From: Adenophora triphylla var. japonica
Lineage: Eukaryota; Streptophyta; Magnoliopsida; Asterales; Campanulaceae
Length of the DNA stretch: 64,000 nucleotides
Reading direction: 5' to 3'
Assembly: GCA_022495995.1 (NCBI GenBank)
Contig: JAFEMH010001231.1
Coordinates: forward strand, 248,001-312,000
In this document: one piece after another, positions 1 to 10,719 of the stretch
How the letters are laid out: each line of letters starts with the position of its first letter
Numbering within the stretch: the stretch's first letter is position 1
Made by a program: the position numbers and the translations under genes
Notes under the pieces: model-generated
Seen by the model: the letters and a program-made list of their open reading frames with translations, nothing else
Told to the model about the DNA's origin: nothing
Databases searched by the model: none

Positions 1-10
1 ACCGGATTAC

Positions 11-60
11 CAAAGAGGTCCGTACGGACCTCTTTGCACCTAAATCGGCACTATAAATAG
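11..60 (+). promoter_or_regulatory. LTR core promoter: 26-bp perfect palindrome plus TATA box
   Basis: Positions 11-36 form a perfect palindrome (half site CAAAGAGGTCCGT), 15 bp upstream of the TATA box CTATAAATAG at 51-60. A dimeric transcription-factor site is one reading and a cruciform is another. Function is inferred from position only. Confidence 0.5.
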
Positions 61-347
61 AGGGCTCCCTCCTCATTTTCACACTCCTCCCACTTCTCTC
101 TTCCTCCCTTAGCCTTCTCCGCTTCCCCTCTAAGTCCTTCCAGGCATTCCCGGCCCCTTTCGGATCCTTCCGAGGCCTTCCGAGCCCCCTCGTGGTGCTC
201 CGAAGCCTCCCCGAGCGCTCCCGAGACGCTCCCGCGCTGCCCCGAGGCACTCTCGAGGTACTCTGAGGCCCCTCGTGGTACTCCGAGGCCTTGCCTGGTC
301 TTTCCACGGTGTCCCGGCTCTTTCCGAGTCAAATCGACGATCCCAAA

Positions 348-490
348 CCACGCCGAAACTCTGCCCGAGTGACTCCTGCCACCACAACGCACGCCGAACC
401 TCTGCCCGAGTGATCCCGACGATCCCCACGCACGCCGAACCTCTGCCCGAACGCAGCCTACAACCTCAACTCACGCCGAAACTCTGTCCG
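348..490 (+). repeat. Short tandem repeat in LTR (about 4 copies)
   Basis: A unit close to ACGCCGAACCTCTGCCCGAG recurs four times with small changes in the transcribed part of the LTR. Between 150 and 290 the same strand carries many CCGAG/CCTTCCGAG words. The open frames over this stretch are a by-product of the repeat and are not genes. Confidence 0.6.
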
Positions 491-890
491 CAGACAACCG
501 GTCCCTCCCGAATCAATCCCGATCAATACCGGAACGCTACTCCGACCTCAAACACTATTCCCCAGCGGAAGACAAACACGAACCAACATTGGTAAGGCTT
601 CCTTCCTACACTATTTCAATACATTTCCATACATAGCATACAATGTAGACATCCGATACAGCATGCATTTTTAAAAGCACACACACACACACACAACATT
701 TAAAGGATATTAGGGGTATCCGAAAGACTCGTTTTTACGAGGCTACTCGGGTGAGCTCTAATATTCTAATATTCTCTTCCCGGGGAGTCATCTGACCTCC
801 GAACTCAAAAATCTCATCACACAAAAACAGTTTAAAATTATCTTTAAACTGATGCCCTTTTTCAATGTTTTGGGCTTAATAAAAACGGCG

Positions 891-900
891 TGGCGACTCT
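891..900 (+). other. Primer-binding site, tRNA-Arg-like
   Basis: TGGCGACTCT directly follows the putative LTR end. Tat/Ogre-type elements commonly use a site beginning TGGCGACTC. The match fades after ten bases, so the site is either decayed or partly coincidental. Downstream, 901-1140 looks like untranslated leader and has no support as a gene. Confidence 0.45.
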
Positions 901-1264
901 ACAAAGCAAAACACAGCGAGACACCTCCAACACGCAACGCTAAAACGGAATAAGCCAGATGCCGGGGCGCGAACGCGCTACCTCTCGGATCCGGGCGACT
1001 TTCCCGAACAGCGACGAATGCGAGATGCTGAGGGCTCCGCGCGCGAGCCGGATCCCGGGTAATTTCAACAGTGCATACTACGTGATTCATCTTGTCGCTG
1101 ATCTTAACTTTTCTTTTGATCCTTCCTTTCTCCTTACTTAGAATAATTTTCTTCTTTTTGCCTTCATATTTTTCCTTGAACTATTTCTTTTCATGCCCTT
1201 CAGGCGAGATAGATACCTCTTCTTTTTAGCGACATCTTTTCATGCCCTTAAGGCGAGATGCACT

Positions 1265-1640
1265 TTCTCGTTTATAGTCGACTTAGACTTTCTCGTTTAT
1301 AGTCCGTAGACTTTCTTATTTATAGTCCGTGGACTTTCTTGTTTATAGTCGCATCTATATGCATGCCATTTAGGCGAGATGGGACTCTCTTATTTATAGT
1401 CCGGAGACTCTCATTTTTATAGTCCGTAGACTCTCGTTTTTATAGTCCGTAAACTCTCATTTTTATAGTCCGTAGACTCTCATTTTTATAGTCCGTGGAC
1501 TTTCATTTTTATAGTCCGTAGACTTTCATTTTTATAGTCCGTAGACTTTCATTTTTATAGTCCGTGGACTCTCATTTTTATAGTCCGTAGACTTTCATTT
1601 TTATAGTCTGTGGACTCTCATTTTTATAGTCCGTAGACTT
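1265..1640 (-). repeat. 23-bp tandem repeat array in the 3' untranslated region of the Tat element
   Basis: About fifteen copies of a 23-bp unit (TCTCATTTTTATAGTCCGTAGAC and variants with TTTCTCGTTTATAG) run head to tail. The first few copies are more divergent and the last ones almost identical, the usual mark of recent expansion. The array lies between the polyprotein stop (2127) and the window edge, where Tat-lineage elements have a hypervariable 3' UTR known to spawn tandem repeats. A cytosine-rich tract at 1112-1140 could be the polypurine tract of the minus-strand element. Confidence 0.75.
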
Positions 1641-2126
1641 TCTTTCACCTGATATTTTGCGACTTACTTTTCTTTTCTCTTTTTCTTCATCAACTAGTTT
1701 CAATAACTCATCCAAAATTGTTTTGATAATTCATCAAAAACTCTTTACCTTCTTACCTTTGGCGAGATATCACCATATACATATACTCCCATCGAAAAAG
1801 TGAAGTTGTCTTTAGGCAACTTTACTCCAAGCGACTTACTTACCATGTTATTGGCGACTAATCATATAAACATTATTATAACATAGGATTTAATCTAGGC
1901 AAGATAAATTTGAGTAATACAATTTCATACTTTCATTATATTCAAAGCATATTCAACACATATTCAAAACATATATATCTTCTATTCAAGGTACTTTTGT
2001 TTCATTCAAAGTTATAAGACATATATGACTTTCATTCATGTTTGAAAAATCCATAGATTCATCAAAATTACTATGAAAAAGACTTTAATAAGAATAGTTT
2101 CAAATAAACAAATTACCCTTATCCTT

Positions 2127-5100
2127 TCAATGATAATACTTCTTTAGATGATCTACACTCCATGCATTCGGGACATCTTTGCCGCCTTCTTCCTTCAAAT
2201 GATAAGTCCCCTCTCGCACAATCTTGGTAATCTGAAAGGGACCCTCCCATTTTGGATCTAGCTTTGCAAATCCCGCCGTTGCACCTTTGACTTCGCGGCT
2301 TCTCAACACCCAATCCCCCACACTGAATGATCTCTTGCTCACCCTTTTGTCGTGCTGTGCCTTCATTCTCTGCTTATAATTGATCATCCTCATTCTCGCC
2401 CTAAGCCTCTTTTCATCACTCAGATCTAGCTCGAAGCATCTTCTATCGCCATTCATTACTTCATCATAATAAGTTACCCTATGGGTAGGCAAGCCCATCT
2501 CCGCGGGGGCCATTGCTTCTGAGCCGTAAGTCAATGCGAAGGCTGTCTCGCCAGTTGATCCTTTCACCGTCGTTCTGACATACCACAAGGCCGTAGACAA
2601 TTCTTCCAACCAAGCCCCTCCTCTTTTCTCTATGTTCTTACATAAAATCTCCAGAACTTGTTTGTTGGCGGCCTCCACTTGTCCATTGCACTGCGGCCTA
2701 TATACTGCGGACTGCCAATGTTTGATATTCAAATTTGAGCAAAAACCATGAAACTTCTTCCTGAATTGCGGCCCATGATCCGAAATGATTGCCCGCGACA
2801 TTCCATGGCGACACAGGATTTCTTCCGTTACAAATTTAATTATCTGGTCCTCAGTGGTAGAAGTTAATGCCCTTGCCTCTGTCCACTTAGTGAAATAATC
2901 AACAGCTACTACCACCATTTGAGCTCCTCCTTTGGCCTTGGGGAAAGGCCCTATGAGATCAACCCCCCACATATCAAAGGGCCAAGCCGCTATAATAGGT
3001 GTCTGTTCAGTCGCAGGTTGTCTAGGGATATTTGCATGTCGCTGACACTGATCACATCTCCTCACATACTCTTCCGCATCTTTCTTCAATGTTGGCCAGT
3101 AATACCCATGAAACATGATTTTATTGGCCAATGTTCTTGCTCCGGGATGGCCGCCGTAAACGCCTTCATGCACTTCAAACAAAACATTATCAACTTTGCT
3201 CGGCTCCACACATCTCATCAAAGGTCGCGAGAAAGATTTGCGATACAAAATCCCATCCTGCACAGTAAATCTTGGCGACATTTTCTTAACAATCTTCGCC
3301 TTGTCTTCATCTTGGGGCAGTTCCTCCCTTTCCAGATAATCCTTCATCTCGCTAACCCAATCTTTTTCACCCACTTCGACTTCCATTATCAGCGGCCTAT
3401 CATACGCTGGTTCTTCAACAAACTCCACCACAACCTTTTTGGGCAACTCTTCAATTTTGTCGCAAGCAGCCTTGCTCAGCATATCGGCTCGTTCGTTCTT
3501 CTCTCTATCAATTTGCACCAATTCCCAATAACTAAAGCTTTGCAAAATCTGCTTTGCCATATCACAATATTTTGCCAAAGTTGGATTCACTACCCCATAA
3601 CTGCCTTTTACTTGGTTGACAATTAATTGAGAATCAGAATGGGTGACTATCTGTTTTACCCCAATATCTCGACATAGCTCCAAGCCCGCTATTAACGCCT
3701 CATATCCCGCTTGATTATTTGACATGTTAAATTTGAACCTCAAGGCTTTCTCGTATTTGCAATCTTCTTCTGGTGAACTTAGCGAGATTTCAGCTCCTCC
3801 TTTATCTTTGGCGGAAGACCCATCAACATACAATTCCCAACAACCCGCTGGTCTTTCTCGCTCTTCTTCAGCTTCGGGATCCTGCGACTTAGCCTTCCTC
3901 TTTTTGGCCCCCTGAGTTTCTATCTCCTCCCTCTCATAAGTAAATGAAGTCTCGAGAATAAAGTCCGCCAGCGCCTGAGCTTTAATGGCTTTTCTTGCCT
4001 CATACTGAATATCAAACTCCGTTAATTCAATCGACCATTTGAGGAGCCTTCCCGCTGAATCAGGCTGTTGCAAAATCTTCCTCAAAGGAACATTGGTCAG
4101 AACAGTGACATGATGAGATAAAAAATAGGCCCTCAACTTTCGAGTCGCAATCACCAGAGCATAAGCCAATTTTTCCGCGTTAAAATATCTCGCCTCCACT
4201 TCACTTAAAGCTTTTGAAACATAATACACCGGCTTCTGTATGCCGCCATCTTCCTTTATCAAAACCGCTGCAACCGCGAGATCAGAGGCCGCAAGATAAA
4301 CATACAAATGGTCACCTTCCTCCGGGCTACACAGAATTGGCGGCTTTCCCAAATACTCCTTTATCTTATGAAACGCCTCTTCACATTTCTCATCCCAAGA
4401 GAATTTATGGTCCCCTTTCAACACTTTGAAGAATGGCAAACACTTTTCCGCCGACCGCGACACAAACCGCCCCAAAGCTATCACCCTACCATTCAACCTT
4501 TGAATATCTTGGATCGTTCTGGGCGAATTCATATCTATTAAAGCTTGGATCTTCTCCGGATTGGCTTCTATGCCGCGGCGGTTTACCAGAAATCCCAAAA
4601 ACTTACCCGCGGTAACTCCAAAAGTACACTTGCTGGGATTTAACTTCATTGAATTTTTCCTTAAATTTCCAAAGGTCTCAGTTAGATCTACCAAATGATC
4701 CCCCTCCTTGGTTTTAATCACCATATCATCAATGTAAGCCTCAACATTCCTCCCAATTTGCGACTTAAATACCTTATTAACCATTCTTTGATACGTCACC
4801 CCAGCGTTCTTTAGGCCAAAAGGCATCATCTTATAACAAAAATTGCCAAGGGGGGTTCTGAAAGCTGTTTTGGCCTTATCTTCTTCAAGCATCTTAATTT
4901 GATGGTATCCCGAATACACATCAATAAAACTGAAAACCTTATGCCCCGCAATGGAATCAACTAATCTGTCAATTTTAGGTAAGGGATAACAATCCTTGGG
5001 GCAAGCCGTATTCAAATCCGTAAAATCTATGCACATCCTCCATTTCTTATTTGCCTTCAACACCATGACTGGACAGGCTAGCCAAACTGGGCAAGTGATT

Positions 5101-8100
5101 TCTTCAATAATTCCCGCCTTTAATAGCTTCTCAACCTCTCCAATCACCGCCTTCTCCTTTTCCGCCGATAGGTACCTCACCTTTTGTTTGAAAGGCTCTA
5201 CATTTGGATCAGCATTCAAACAGTGAAGGGCGACATTTTCGTCTATGCCCCGCATATCTTCCGGCTTCCATGCAAACACATCAATATTATTTCGCAAAAA
5301 TTCAACCAACATATCCCTCTCATCCTTTTCCAATTCTTTCCCAATTTTTATTTTTTGCTCTGGGTATTCATCATTAACAATTACCTCCTCTAACTCTTCC
5401 GCCGCCTGAATATCCATCTCATCCCGCATTTGCAACGTATCTACCTCCATTTCAGCCGCCTTTCTCTTCTCGACACATCTCTTTACTCTTTTGTCGCTGC
5501 TTTCCCCCTTATCTCTCCCAACAAGCGACACGCCTTCAGGTGTTTCCACTACAATCTCTTCATCACACTCCTCATTATCAGAATCCACTATCTCCTCAAT
5601 AAGAGGCTCCTTCATGCTCACAAATTCCGCGGATCTTGACCAGGCCATCTCGGCTTGCATCACCATTAACGCCATCAAATTCCCTTCTGATTTCTCCTGT
5701 ACCCTCTCTATCTCTGTATCTCGCTCCTCATTTCCCTCTCGTACAACTTCATCTTCCGCCTTTTCGTCAATAATAATGATCGCCGACTTATTCTTCATGC
5801 TTTCAGTTTCCTCCCAGTTCTCACACCCTCCTAAATCGGTGATCATGTTTATTCTTGCATCCCGCACTACCAAGGCCGTGGTTAGTGAACTTGTGCTAGC
5901 CCTTGCCGCTGTCTGCATCTCTATCTTCTTCTGAATTACTTCCTTAACTTCGCTCTTCAAGCAAGCAATCCCTTTTGGAGTAGGGAATTTGACTCGCTGA
6001 TGCGGGATAGACACCACCATTTCAAACGTCTGCATAAAGGGAATACCCACAATAGCATTGTAGGGCGACACCAAATCAATAACCATGAACTCCACGGTGC
6101 GAGTTCTCACCATCTCGTCTTCTCCTATTTCCACCGCCAAAGAAATTGTCCCTTTAACCCGCACAGTATGGTTTGTGAATCCCTCCAAAAATCCCTTATA
6201 GGGTACTAGGTTAGCCTCTGTATACCGCATCTTTTTGAACGCTTCATAATAGAGGATGTTGCGACTTGCTCCTGAATCTACCAATACTCGGTGCAAAATA
6301 CTGTTCCCTGGAGCAATGGTAATCACAATTGGCTGACACCCATGACTCGGAGTTAAAGCCAATTCTCGCCTTGAAAAACTAATCATCCTTTCCTCACTTG
6401 GTGGGTAAGCGGGAATATGGCAAGTATGGGATAGCGACATGATCTGGTTACTTAAACAAGTAATACTCGCCGGCTCGTGAATCACCATAATTTCATTCCT
6501 GTTGCCATTTCCTCCTTGAGCCTCCACATTTTGCTCCTGCCAGACATACTCCTGTAACTCGCCTCTTTCAATCTTTCCTTGAATCACTTTCTTCAAATTA
6601 TAGCAATTGTCTGTATCATGCCCCCTATCTCGATGATAGTTACAATATTGATCCATATTTCTTCTCCCTTGATCATTCATTTCAAATGCTGGTGGCAACT
6701 GAACAGCCCGAAGAATCTCACTTGGTCTAGCATTCAATCTCGCAAATCTCACTATCCTCCTTACCCCGCGACCTCCAGCGCGGCCTCCACCTCTGCCGCC
6801 CGCTTGATTCCCTCTACCTCCTCCTTGAGTTGCATTTTCCTCCTTCACATATTCAATCCTGTCTTTGACACTTTTCTTCACCGTGCCAGACGTTCCTTCT
6901 TCAATATCCTCCCCACCACAATATGCCTTAACTCGCTCGTGCAGCTCACTTAAGGTCACGGGCAACCTCATCCGTAACTCCCTCTTAAAAGATTCTGATA
7001 ATAGGCCCGACATATACATCATTATAACATATTTGGGATCAATCTCAGAAATTTGATTGGCAATCTGTAAAAATCTGTTGGTATAAGTGACAAGGCCCTC
7101 TCCCGCCTTCTGTTTAATTCCAATCAACTCCTGTAGCATTAACGGCTGAGTCCCCACTGCCCCGAACCTCGCCAAAAACTTTCTCTTGAAATCCTGATAT
7201 CCCAAGATTGAATTAACAGGCAGCTGCACGAACCAGTCCAAAGCCTGAAGCTCCAAGGTACTAGCAAAGGTTTTGCATAGTAAAGCATCATCCTTGGTCA
7301 ATATCGCCATTGTGACTTCAAATCCCGCCACGTGAGTTCTGGCAGTAGTTATCCCTGCGTACTTGGACAAGGCGGGCAAACGGAATTCCGGAGCGGGCTC
7401 GGCTTCCTGAATATACTTGGCAAACGGGGCGACAAAAGAGTCCTTCTCGCTATCAACTATGCCACCTTTTTCCAGTTCTGCCAGCCTTCTTGCCATCTCA
7501 GCCATCTGCTTTTTTAATCCATCTTCCTCTCCAAAGCGACTTACTCCTACAACTTTTCCTTTCTCTATCTGTTTGGATCTCTCGCCTCCCCTAGACATCT
7601 TTAGCTCTGGCTCTCCATATCTCGCTTCATTTGAGGCGGTGTCATCTTCCTCTTCCTCGCAATACAACGATGATACTTGTGAAGTATGTAGCCAATGATA
7701 CACCTTTATTTTTTGCCCATTCTCCGTGTACTCTCCCGCTTTCCGCTTCAGGGACCCGTCTATTCTCGCCTCTATTTCCTTATGCTTTTCAGGCTCCATC
7801 TCCTTTTGCTTCTCACCATTATCCACCTCGATTACTTCTTTGTTAACTCCCTTATTTCCTTCCTCTGTCGTCGTTAACAAACCCTGCGGGATAGGGGTAG
7901 GCTTCTTCTTCAACGTCCTCAATCGCTTGTTATTCTCCAGTAATTGCAAAATTAGATTGTTGTGGATCCTCAAACTTTCCTCCTCCATTTTCGCTTCATC
8001 CCCAGGCTGTGGCGACATATCATTTCTTTCTCCCTCGCCTCCATTAGCCCGCTCTCTCTCTTCAGGAATAACTTGCTGCGAAGAAGAAGTATCTCTCACT

Positions 8101-8198
8101 CCGCCAGTTCCCAGAGCCCCCAATCCTGACATAGGCGGGATAAGGCCCCTTCCCGCCATTGTCTTCTGGCCCACTATACCTTTCTCAGGTGTTGACAT
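2127..8198 (-). CDS. Tat-lineage Ty3/Gypsy Gag-Pol polyprotein (2,023 aa, uninterrupted)
   Basis: This is a single open frame for a retrotransposon polyprotein. Reading from the ATG at 8198: a Gag core near residues 280-430; a C-H-H-C knuckle (CNYHRDRGHDTDNC) near 520; an aspartic protease with VDSGAS near 640; reverse transcriptase with YIDDM near 1155; a first RNase H; a second, archaeal-type RNase H beginning YVDGSS near 1460; and integrase with an HHCC zinc site ending CDQC near 1715, followed by the D,D-35-E core. The double RNase H is diagnostic of the Tat group (Retand/Ogre-like). The lack of stops suggests recent or continuing activity. The 5' LTR is interrupted by a Copia insertion and no matching 3' LTR was seen, so this copy is probably not fully functional. 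Open frames on the opposite strand are shadows. Confidence 0.95.
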   Translation of the reverse strand: MSTPEKGIVGQKTMAGRGLIPPMSGLGALGTGGVRDTSSSQQVIPEERERANGGEGERNDMSPQPGDEAKMEEESLRIHNNLILQLLENNKRLRTLKKKPTPIPQGLLTTTEEGNKGVNKEVIEVDNGEKQKEMEPEKHKEIEARIDGSLKRKAGEYTENGQKIKVYHWLHTSQVSSLYCEEEEDDTASNEARYGEPELKMSRGGERSKQIEKGKVVGVSRFGEEDGLKKQMAEMARRLAELEKGGIVDSEKDSFVAPFAKYIQEAEPAPEFRLPALSKYAGITTARTHVAGFEVTMAILTKDDALLCKTFASTLELQALDWFVQLPVNSILGYQDFKRKFLARFGAVGTQPLMLQELIGIKQKAGEGLVTYTNRFLQIANQISEIDPKYVIMMYMSGLLSESFKRELRMRLPVTLSELHERVKAYCGGEDIEEGTSGTVKKSVKDRIEYVKEENATQGGGRGNQAGGRGGGRAGGRGVRRIVRFARLNARPSEILRAVQLPPAFEMNDQGRRNMDQYCNYHRDRGHDTDNCYNLKKVIQGKIERGELQEYVWQEQNVEAQGGNGNRNEIMVIHEPASITCLSNQIMSLSHTCHIPAYPPSEERMISFSRRELALTPSHGCQPIVITIAPGNSILHRVLVDSGASRNILYYEAFKKMRYTEANLVPYKGFLEGFTNHTVRVKGTISLAVEIGEDEMVRTRTVEFMVIDLVSPYNAIVGIPFMQTFEMVVSIPHQRVKFPTPKGIACLKSEVKEVIQKKIEMQTAARASTSSLTTALVVRDARINMITDLGGCENWEETESMKNKSAIIIIDEKAEDEVVREGNEERDTEIERVQEKSEGNLMALMVMQAEMAWSRSAEFVSMKEPLIEEIVDSDNEECDEEIVVETPEGVSLVGRDKGESSDKRVKRCVEKRKAAEMEVDTLQMRDEMDIQAAEELEEVIVNDEYPEQKIKIGKELEKDERDMLVEFLRNNIDVFAWKPEDMRGIDENVALHCLNADPNVEPFKQKVRYLSAEKEKAVIGEVEKLLKAGIIEEITCPVWLACPVMVLKANKKWRMCIDFTDLNTACPKDCYPLPKIDRLVDSIAGHKVFSFIDVYSGYHQIKMLEEDKAKTAFRTPLGNFCYKMMPFGLKNAGVTYQRMVNKVFKSQIGRNVEAYIDDMVIKTKEGDHLVDLTETFGNLRKNSMKLNPSKCTFGVTAGKFLGFLVNRRGIEANPEKIQALIDMNSPRTIQDIQRLNGRVIALGRFVSRSAEKCLPFFKVLKGDHKFSWDEKCEEAFHKIKEYLGKPPILCSPEEGDHLYVYLAASDLAVAAVLIKEDGGIQKPVYYVSKALSEVEARYFNAEKLAYALVIATRKLRAYFLSHHVTVLTNVPLRKILQQPDSAGRLLKWSIELTEFDIQYEARKAIKAQALADFILETSFTYEREEIETQGAKKRKAKSQDPEAEEERERPAGCWELYVDGSSAKDKGGAEISLSSPEEDCKYEKALRFKFNMSNNQAGYEALIAGLELCRDIGVKQIVTHSDSQLIVNQVKGSYGVVNPTLAKYCDMAKQILQSFSYWELVQIDREKNERADMLSKAACDKIEELPKKVVVEFVEEPAYDRPLIMEVEVGEKDWVSEMKDYLEREELPQDEDKAKIVKKMSPRFTVQDGILYRKSFSRPLMRCVEPSKVDNVLFEVHEGVYGGHPGARTLANKIMFHGYYWPTLKKDAEEYVRRCDQCQRHANIPRQPATEQTPIIAAWPFDMWGVDLIGPFPKAKGGAQMVVVAVDYFTKWTEARALTSTTEDQIIKFVTEEILCRHGMSRAIISDHGPQFRKKFHGFCSNLNIKHWQSAVYRPQCNGQVEAANKQVLEILCKNIEKRGGAWLEELSTALWYVRTTVKGSTGETAFALTYGSEAMAPAEMGLPTHRVTYYDEVMNGDRRCFELDLSDEKRLRARMRMINYKQRMKAQHDKRVSKRSFSVGDWVLRSREVKGATAGFAKLDPKWEGPFQITKIVREGTYHLKEEGGKDVPNAWSVDHLKKYYH

Positions 8199-9137
8199 TC
8201 CTTATCACCCACGTAATCAAAGATGATGAATTAAACTTTGAAGATCTGCAAATCTTATGAAGATTTGAAGATCTAGCCCAGAAACTAAGAAATAACAAGC
8301 AACAAATTCAACCCAGCAACAAATACTTTCAACACCCAACAAATACTTTCAACGAATTCAAATACCTTAACAATTGTTTCAACACCAAACTATCACCAAA
8401 AACACCAAACTCCCAATTAATCAGAATCAAATGAACTTTCACAAACCCAGAAACAGTAACGAATTCAAACCCCCACAATCAAAACAAACTTTAAACAAAA
8501 CTTCACAAACAACTTCAAATCCTCCTCAACTCAGACCGAACACTTTATAAATCAGAAATTGGCACCCAACCAATCAAACAATACCAAAATCTCCAACAAT
8601 TTCAACCCCCGAAAATCTTATGAACAGAAATCAATTCTAACCACAACAATAAAAACAAATGGATTTCAACTTACAAACTGCGAACAACAAACCAAATCAA
8701 CCGAAAGCTCAACACACCCAATGAATTCTCCCCAACACGAACCAAACTTCCAAATCTACGAACAGCACTCAACAATTACCGATCTACCGCCAGCAAACCT
8801 CAATCCGATGAAGAGAATCTGTCTCGGCAACGGAATCAATTGATGTTGCCAGGAATTTCCTCAAGCAGCAACACACCGTTGTAGTCGAAATTGGCGATAT
8901 CTCCGGCTCCTTCTTCACGCCTGCACACAATCAAACGTCAACTAAGCCGGGGGCGGCTCCGGCGTAAGCCCCTCCGGCGTGAGGATAAGTGTTTGTCTGA
9001 GAAGGGAAATCTGAACCGTAGGGAAAGGTGTTTTCGTGTGTGTATTGAACGTACCTTCAAGATGAAGACTATCTCTCATATATATACCCCTTCCCTCGTG
9101 TCGTGCACATGACGTCCTCACGTTCCATGCTTCCTTA
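8199..9137 (-). mobile_element. 5' leader and part of the 5' LTR of the Tat element
   Basis: Upstream of the Gag start lies about 640 bp of A-rich leader, then a degenerate tRNA-Asp-type primer site (core CCGTTGCCG near 8823-8833). Just beyond it comes a possible LTR boundary, where plus-strand TGTTGCC starts at 8844. On the minus strand a TATA run (TATATATA near 9080) sits in the right place for the LTR promoter. The sequence stops at 9137 where the Copia element was inserted and resumes at 17806. No copy of this LTR occurs near the 3' end of the element, so the boundaries are tentative. Confidence 0.5.
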
Positions 9138-9966
9138 TGTTGGAACTTGTGTATGGCTTCTTTAAGACTTAACAGAAAAACTGACAGCAAAAGTAACGGA
9201 GATTGAAAAACAAACGAATTCAAGTCGAGTCTTGTATTTAATACAATCTCCGTAAGAGTTATTTGTCCCGCACTGGTGCTTACGGTTGTATGACAAAACT
9301 CTAGTAAGATAAAACGACTTACTATTAGTTATAAGGAGCACTCCAATATAACTAATCTAACGAACAACACAAGGTTTTAGAACTTTGGACTTGAAAAAAT
9401 TGAATGCAACAATATGCAATGATTTGGATATGTTAATCTATCTCACTAGAGGGTAAAAGGCTCAGAATGACTGTGTATGTAAATTGAAATTCGGAGGGAA
9501 ACTATTTAAAGAAAGTTAAAGGGTTCATGGCTGTTCACTCCAAGAGGTGCCAAAACTGCTCGTATCTGCGTACGAGCGCGCCGCTCTTGCCTTGAGCGCG
9601 ACCGCGCTCTTATGCCGAGATCAAGCCCGTGTTTTACTTGACTCGGCGCGGCCGCTCTAGGCTGGAGCGCGACCGCGCCGAAGCCCGGAAAATTGCCTCT
9701 TCGAACGCTGCGATTGATCAATCAGTCCAAGCACGTTTTGGCTAATTCAAATCAATTTTAACCCTTTATTTAACTTCCGTTAAGTTACAAAAAACACTTG
9801 TCATTAATTCTCATTCACCCTAAATGGTTTAGAGACATTAAATAAGTATAATAATCTACAACAAATGTAGAATATAATTTGTAACAAGTCTCGTTAACAA
9901 ATAACGAACTTCCGTTAGAAACTAGATCAAAGTTAAATCTTAACTTTCCGTTATCTATTTCCAACA
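9138..9966 (-). repeat. Copia 3' LTR (LTR1)
   Basis: This 829-bp LTR has TGTTGGAA...TTCCAACA termini. The minus-strand polypurine tract TGGGGGAT lies next to it at about 9967-9974. It carries GC-rich near-palindromes (GAGCGCGACCGCGCTC type) at about 9570-9690. Its CGCACTGGTGC stretch agrees with LTR3 and not with LTR2. Confidence 0.9.
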
Positions 9967-10509
9967 ATCCCCCACATGAATGACAATTAATGCATGAATG
10001 CAATTTCGTCCAAAGTTCCGGAACTATTATTACATCGGGATAGATAGCTTGTGGCCTTGAATCTTCCCTAGTGAAATATTATCGGATATACTAGCCATTT
10101 GGTAGCGAGTCGCTTTGAACCAGTGACTGTCGGGTGTATACCAAGACAATAATACTCACATAATAACAGCTCTAACAATTGTTGTTCTCACGTTTTGTCC
10201 ATTTTGGCCTTGGACCGTATCTCATTCATAAGCGTTCATTTAGAGGCGGCCTAATTACCTCTCGCTTATATAGGTGATTCTCACTATAAGGAGTATCATG
10301 CACTACTCCACCCGTAGGTATAGAAATCATTAAAAGTTTTCTCAACTTACCCTTACCATCACTGCTTGCATGTGCTTGTACTTGGATGTTCTCGGGAATG
10401 AGTATTCAACATCTCCAGTTAATAAACCGAGTTGTTGTTTCCAAGTAACTCTACTAGAACTTATAACTTGGTTGTCTCATTGAACCAAGGGCCTCGGGAT
10501 CTCCATTTC

Positions 10510-10687
10510 TCAAGGTTGAGTGTCCGCTATAAGTTCTTTTGTTGTGGGTTTTAAACCCATTCCCTTAACAGCTTTATACGGTTGATCTCTATTTATACCT
10601 TTGGTAAATGGATCCGCTAAGTTATCACATGATTTTACATAATCAATGGTGATAACGCCATTCTTGATCAACTGTCTAATGGTATTG

Positions 10688-10719
<32 letters not shown>

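Larger units (their letters stand above)
1..890 (+). mobile_element. LTR 3' portion of a Tat-lineage (Ty3/Gypsy) element, reading rightwards
   Basis: The segment has the order expected of the promoter-to-end part of an LTR in plus orientation: a TATA box (CTATAAATAG at 51-60), then a long C/T-rich transcribed stretch, then a tail rich in short direct repeats, ending just before a tRNA-like primer-binding sequence at 891. The left end lies outside the window. The tail before the primer site (a GGGCTTAATAAAAA stretch leading into TGGCGACTCT) resembles LTR ends of Ogre/Retand-type elements known from plants. It reads opposite to the Gypsy polyprotein at 2127-8198, so it probably belongs to a different insertion. 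No second copy of this LTR is visible in the window. Confidence 0.6.

Noticed and set aside
899..1090. Small ORF on the minus strand near the primer site
   Set aside because: It covers LTR-end and leader sequence, with no recognised domain.
1265..1640. CRISPR-like regular repeats
   Set aside because: The units are contiguous 23-mers without unique spacers, in a plant retrotransposon UTR.
2919..8226. Many 60-235-codon plus-strand ORFs across the Gypsy polyprotein
   Set aside because: They are shadows of the 2,023-codon minus-strand frame and show no domain of their own.
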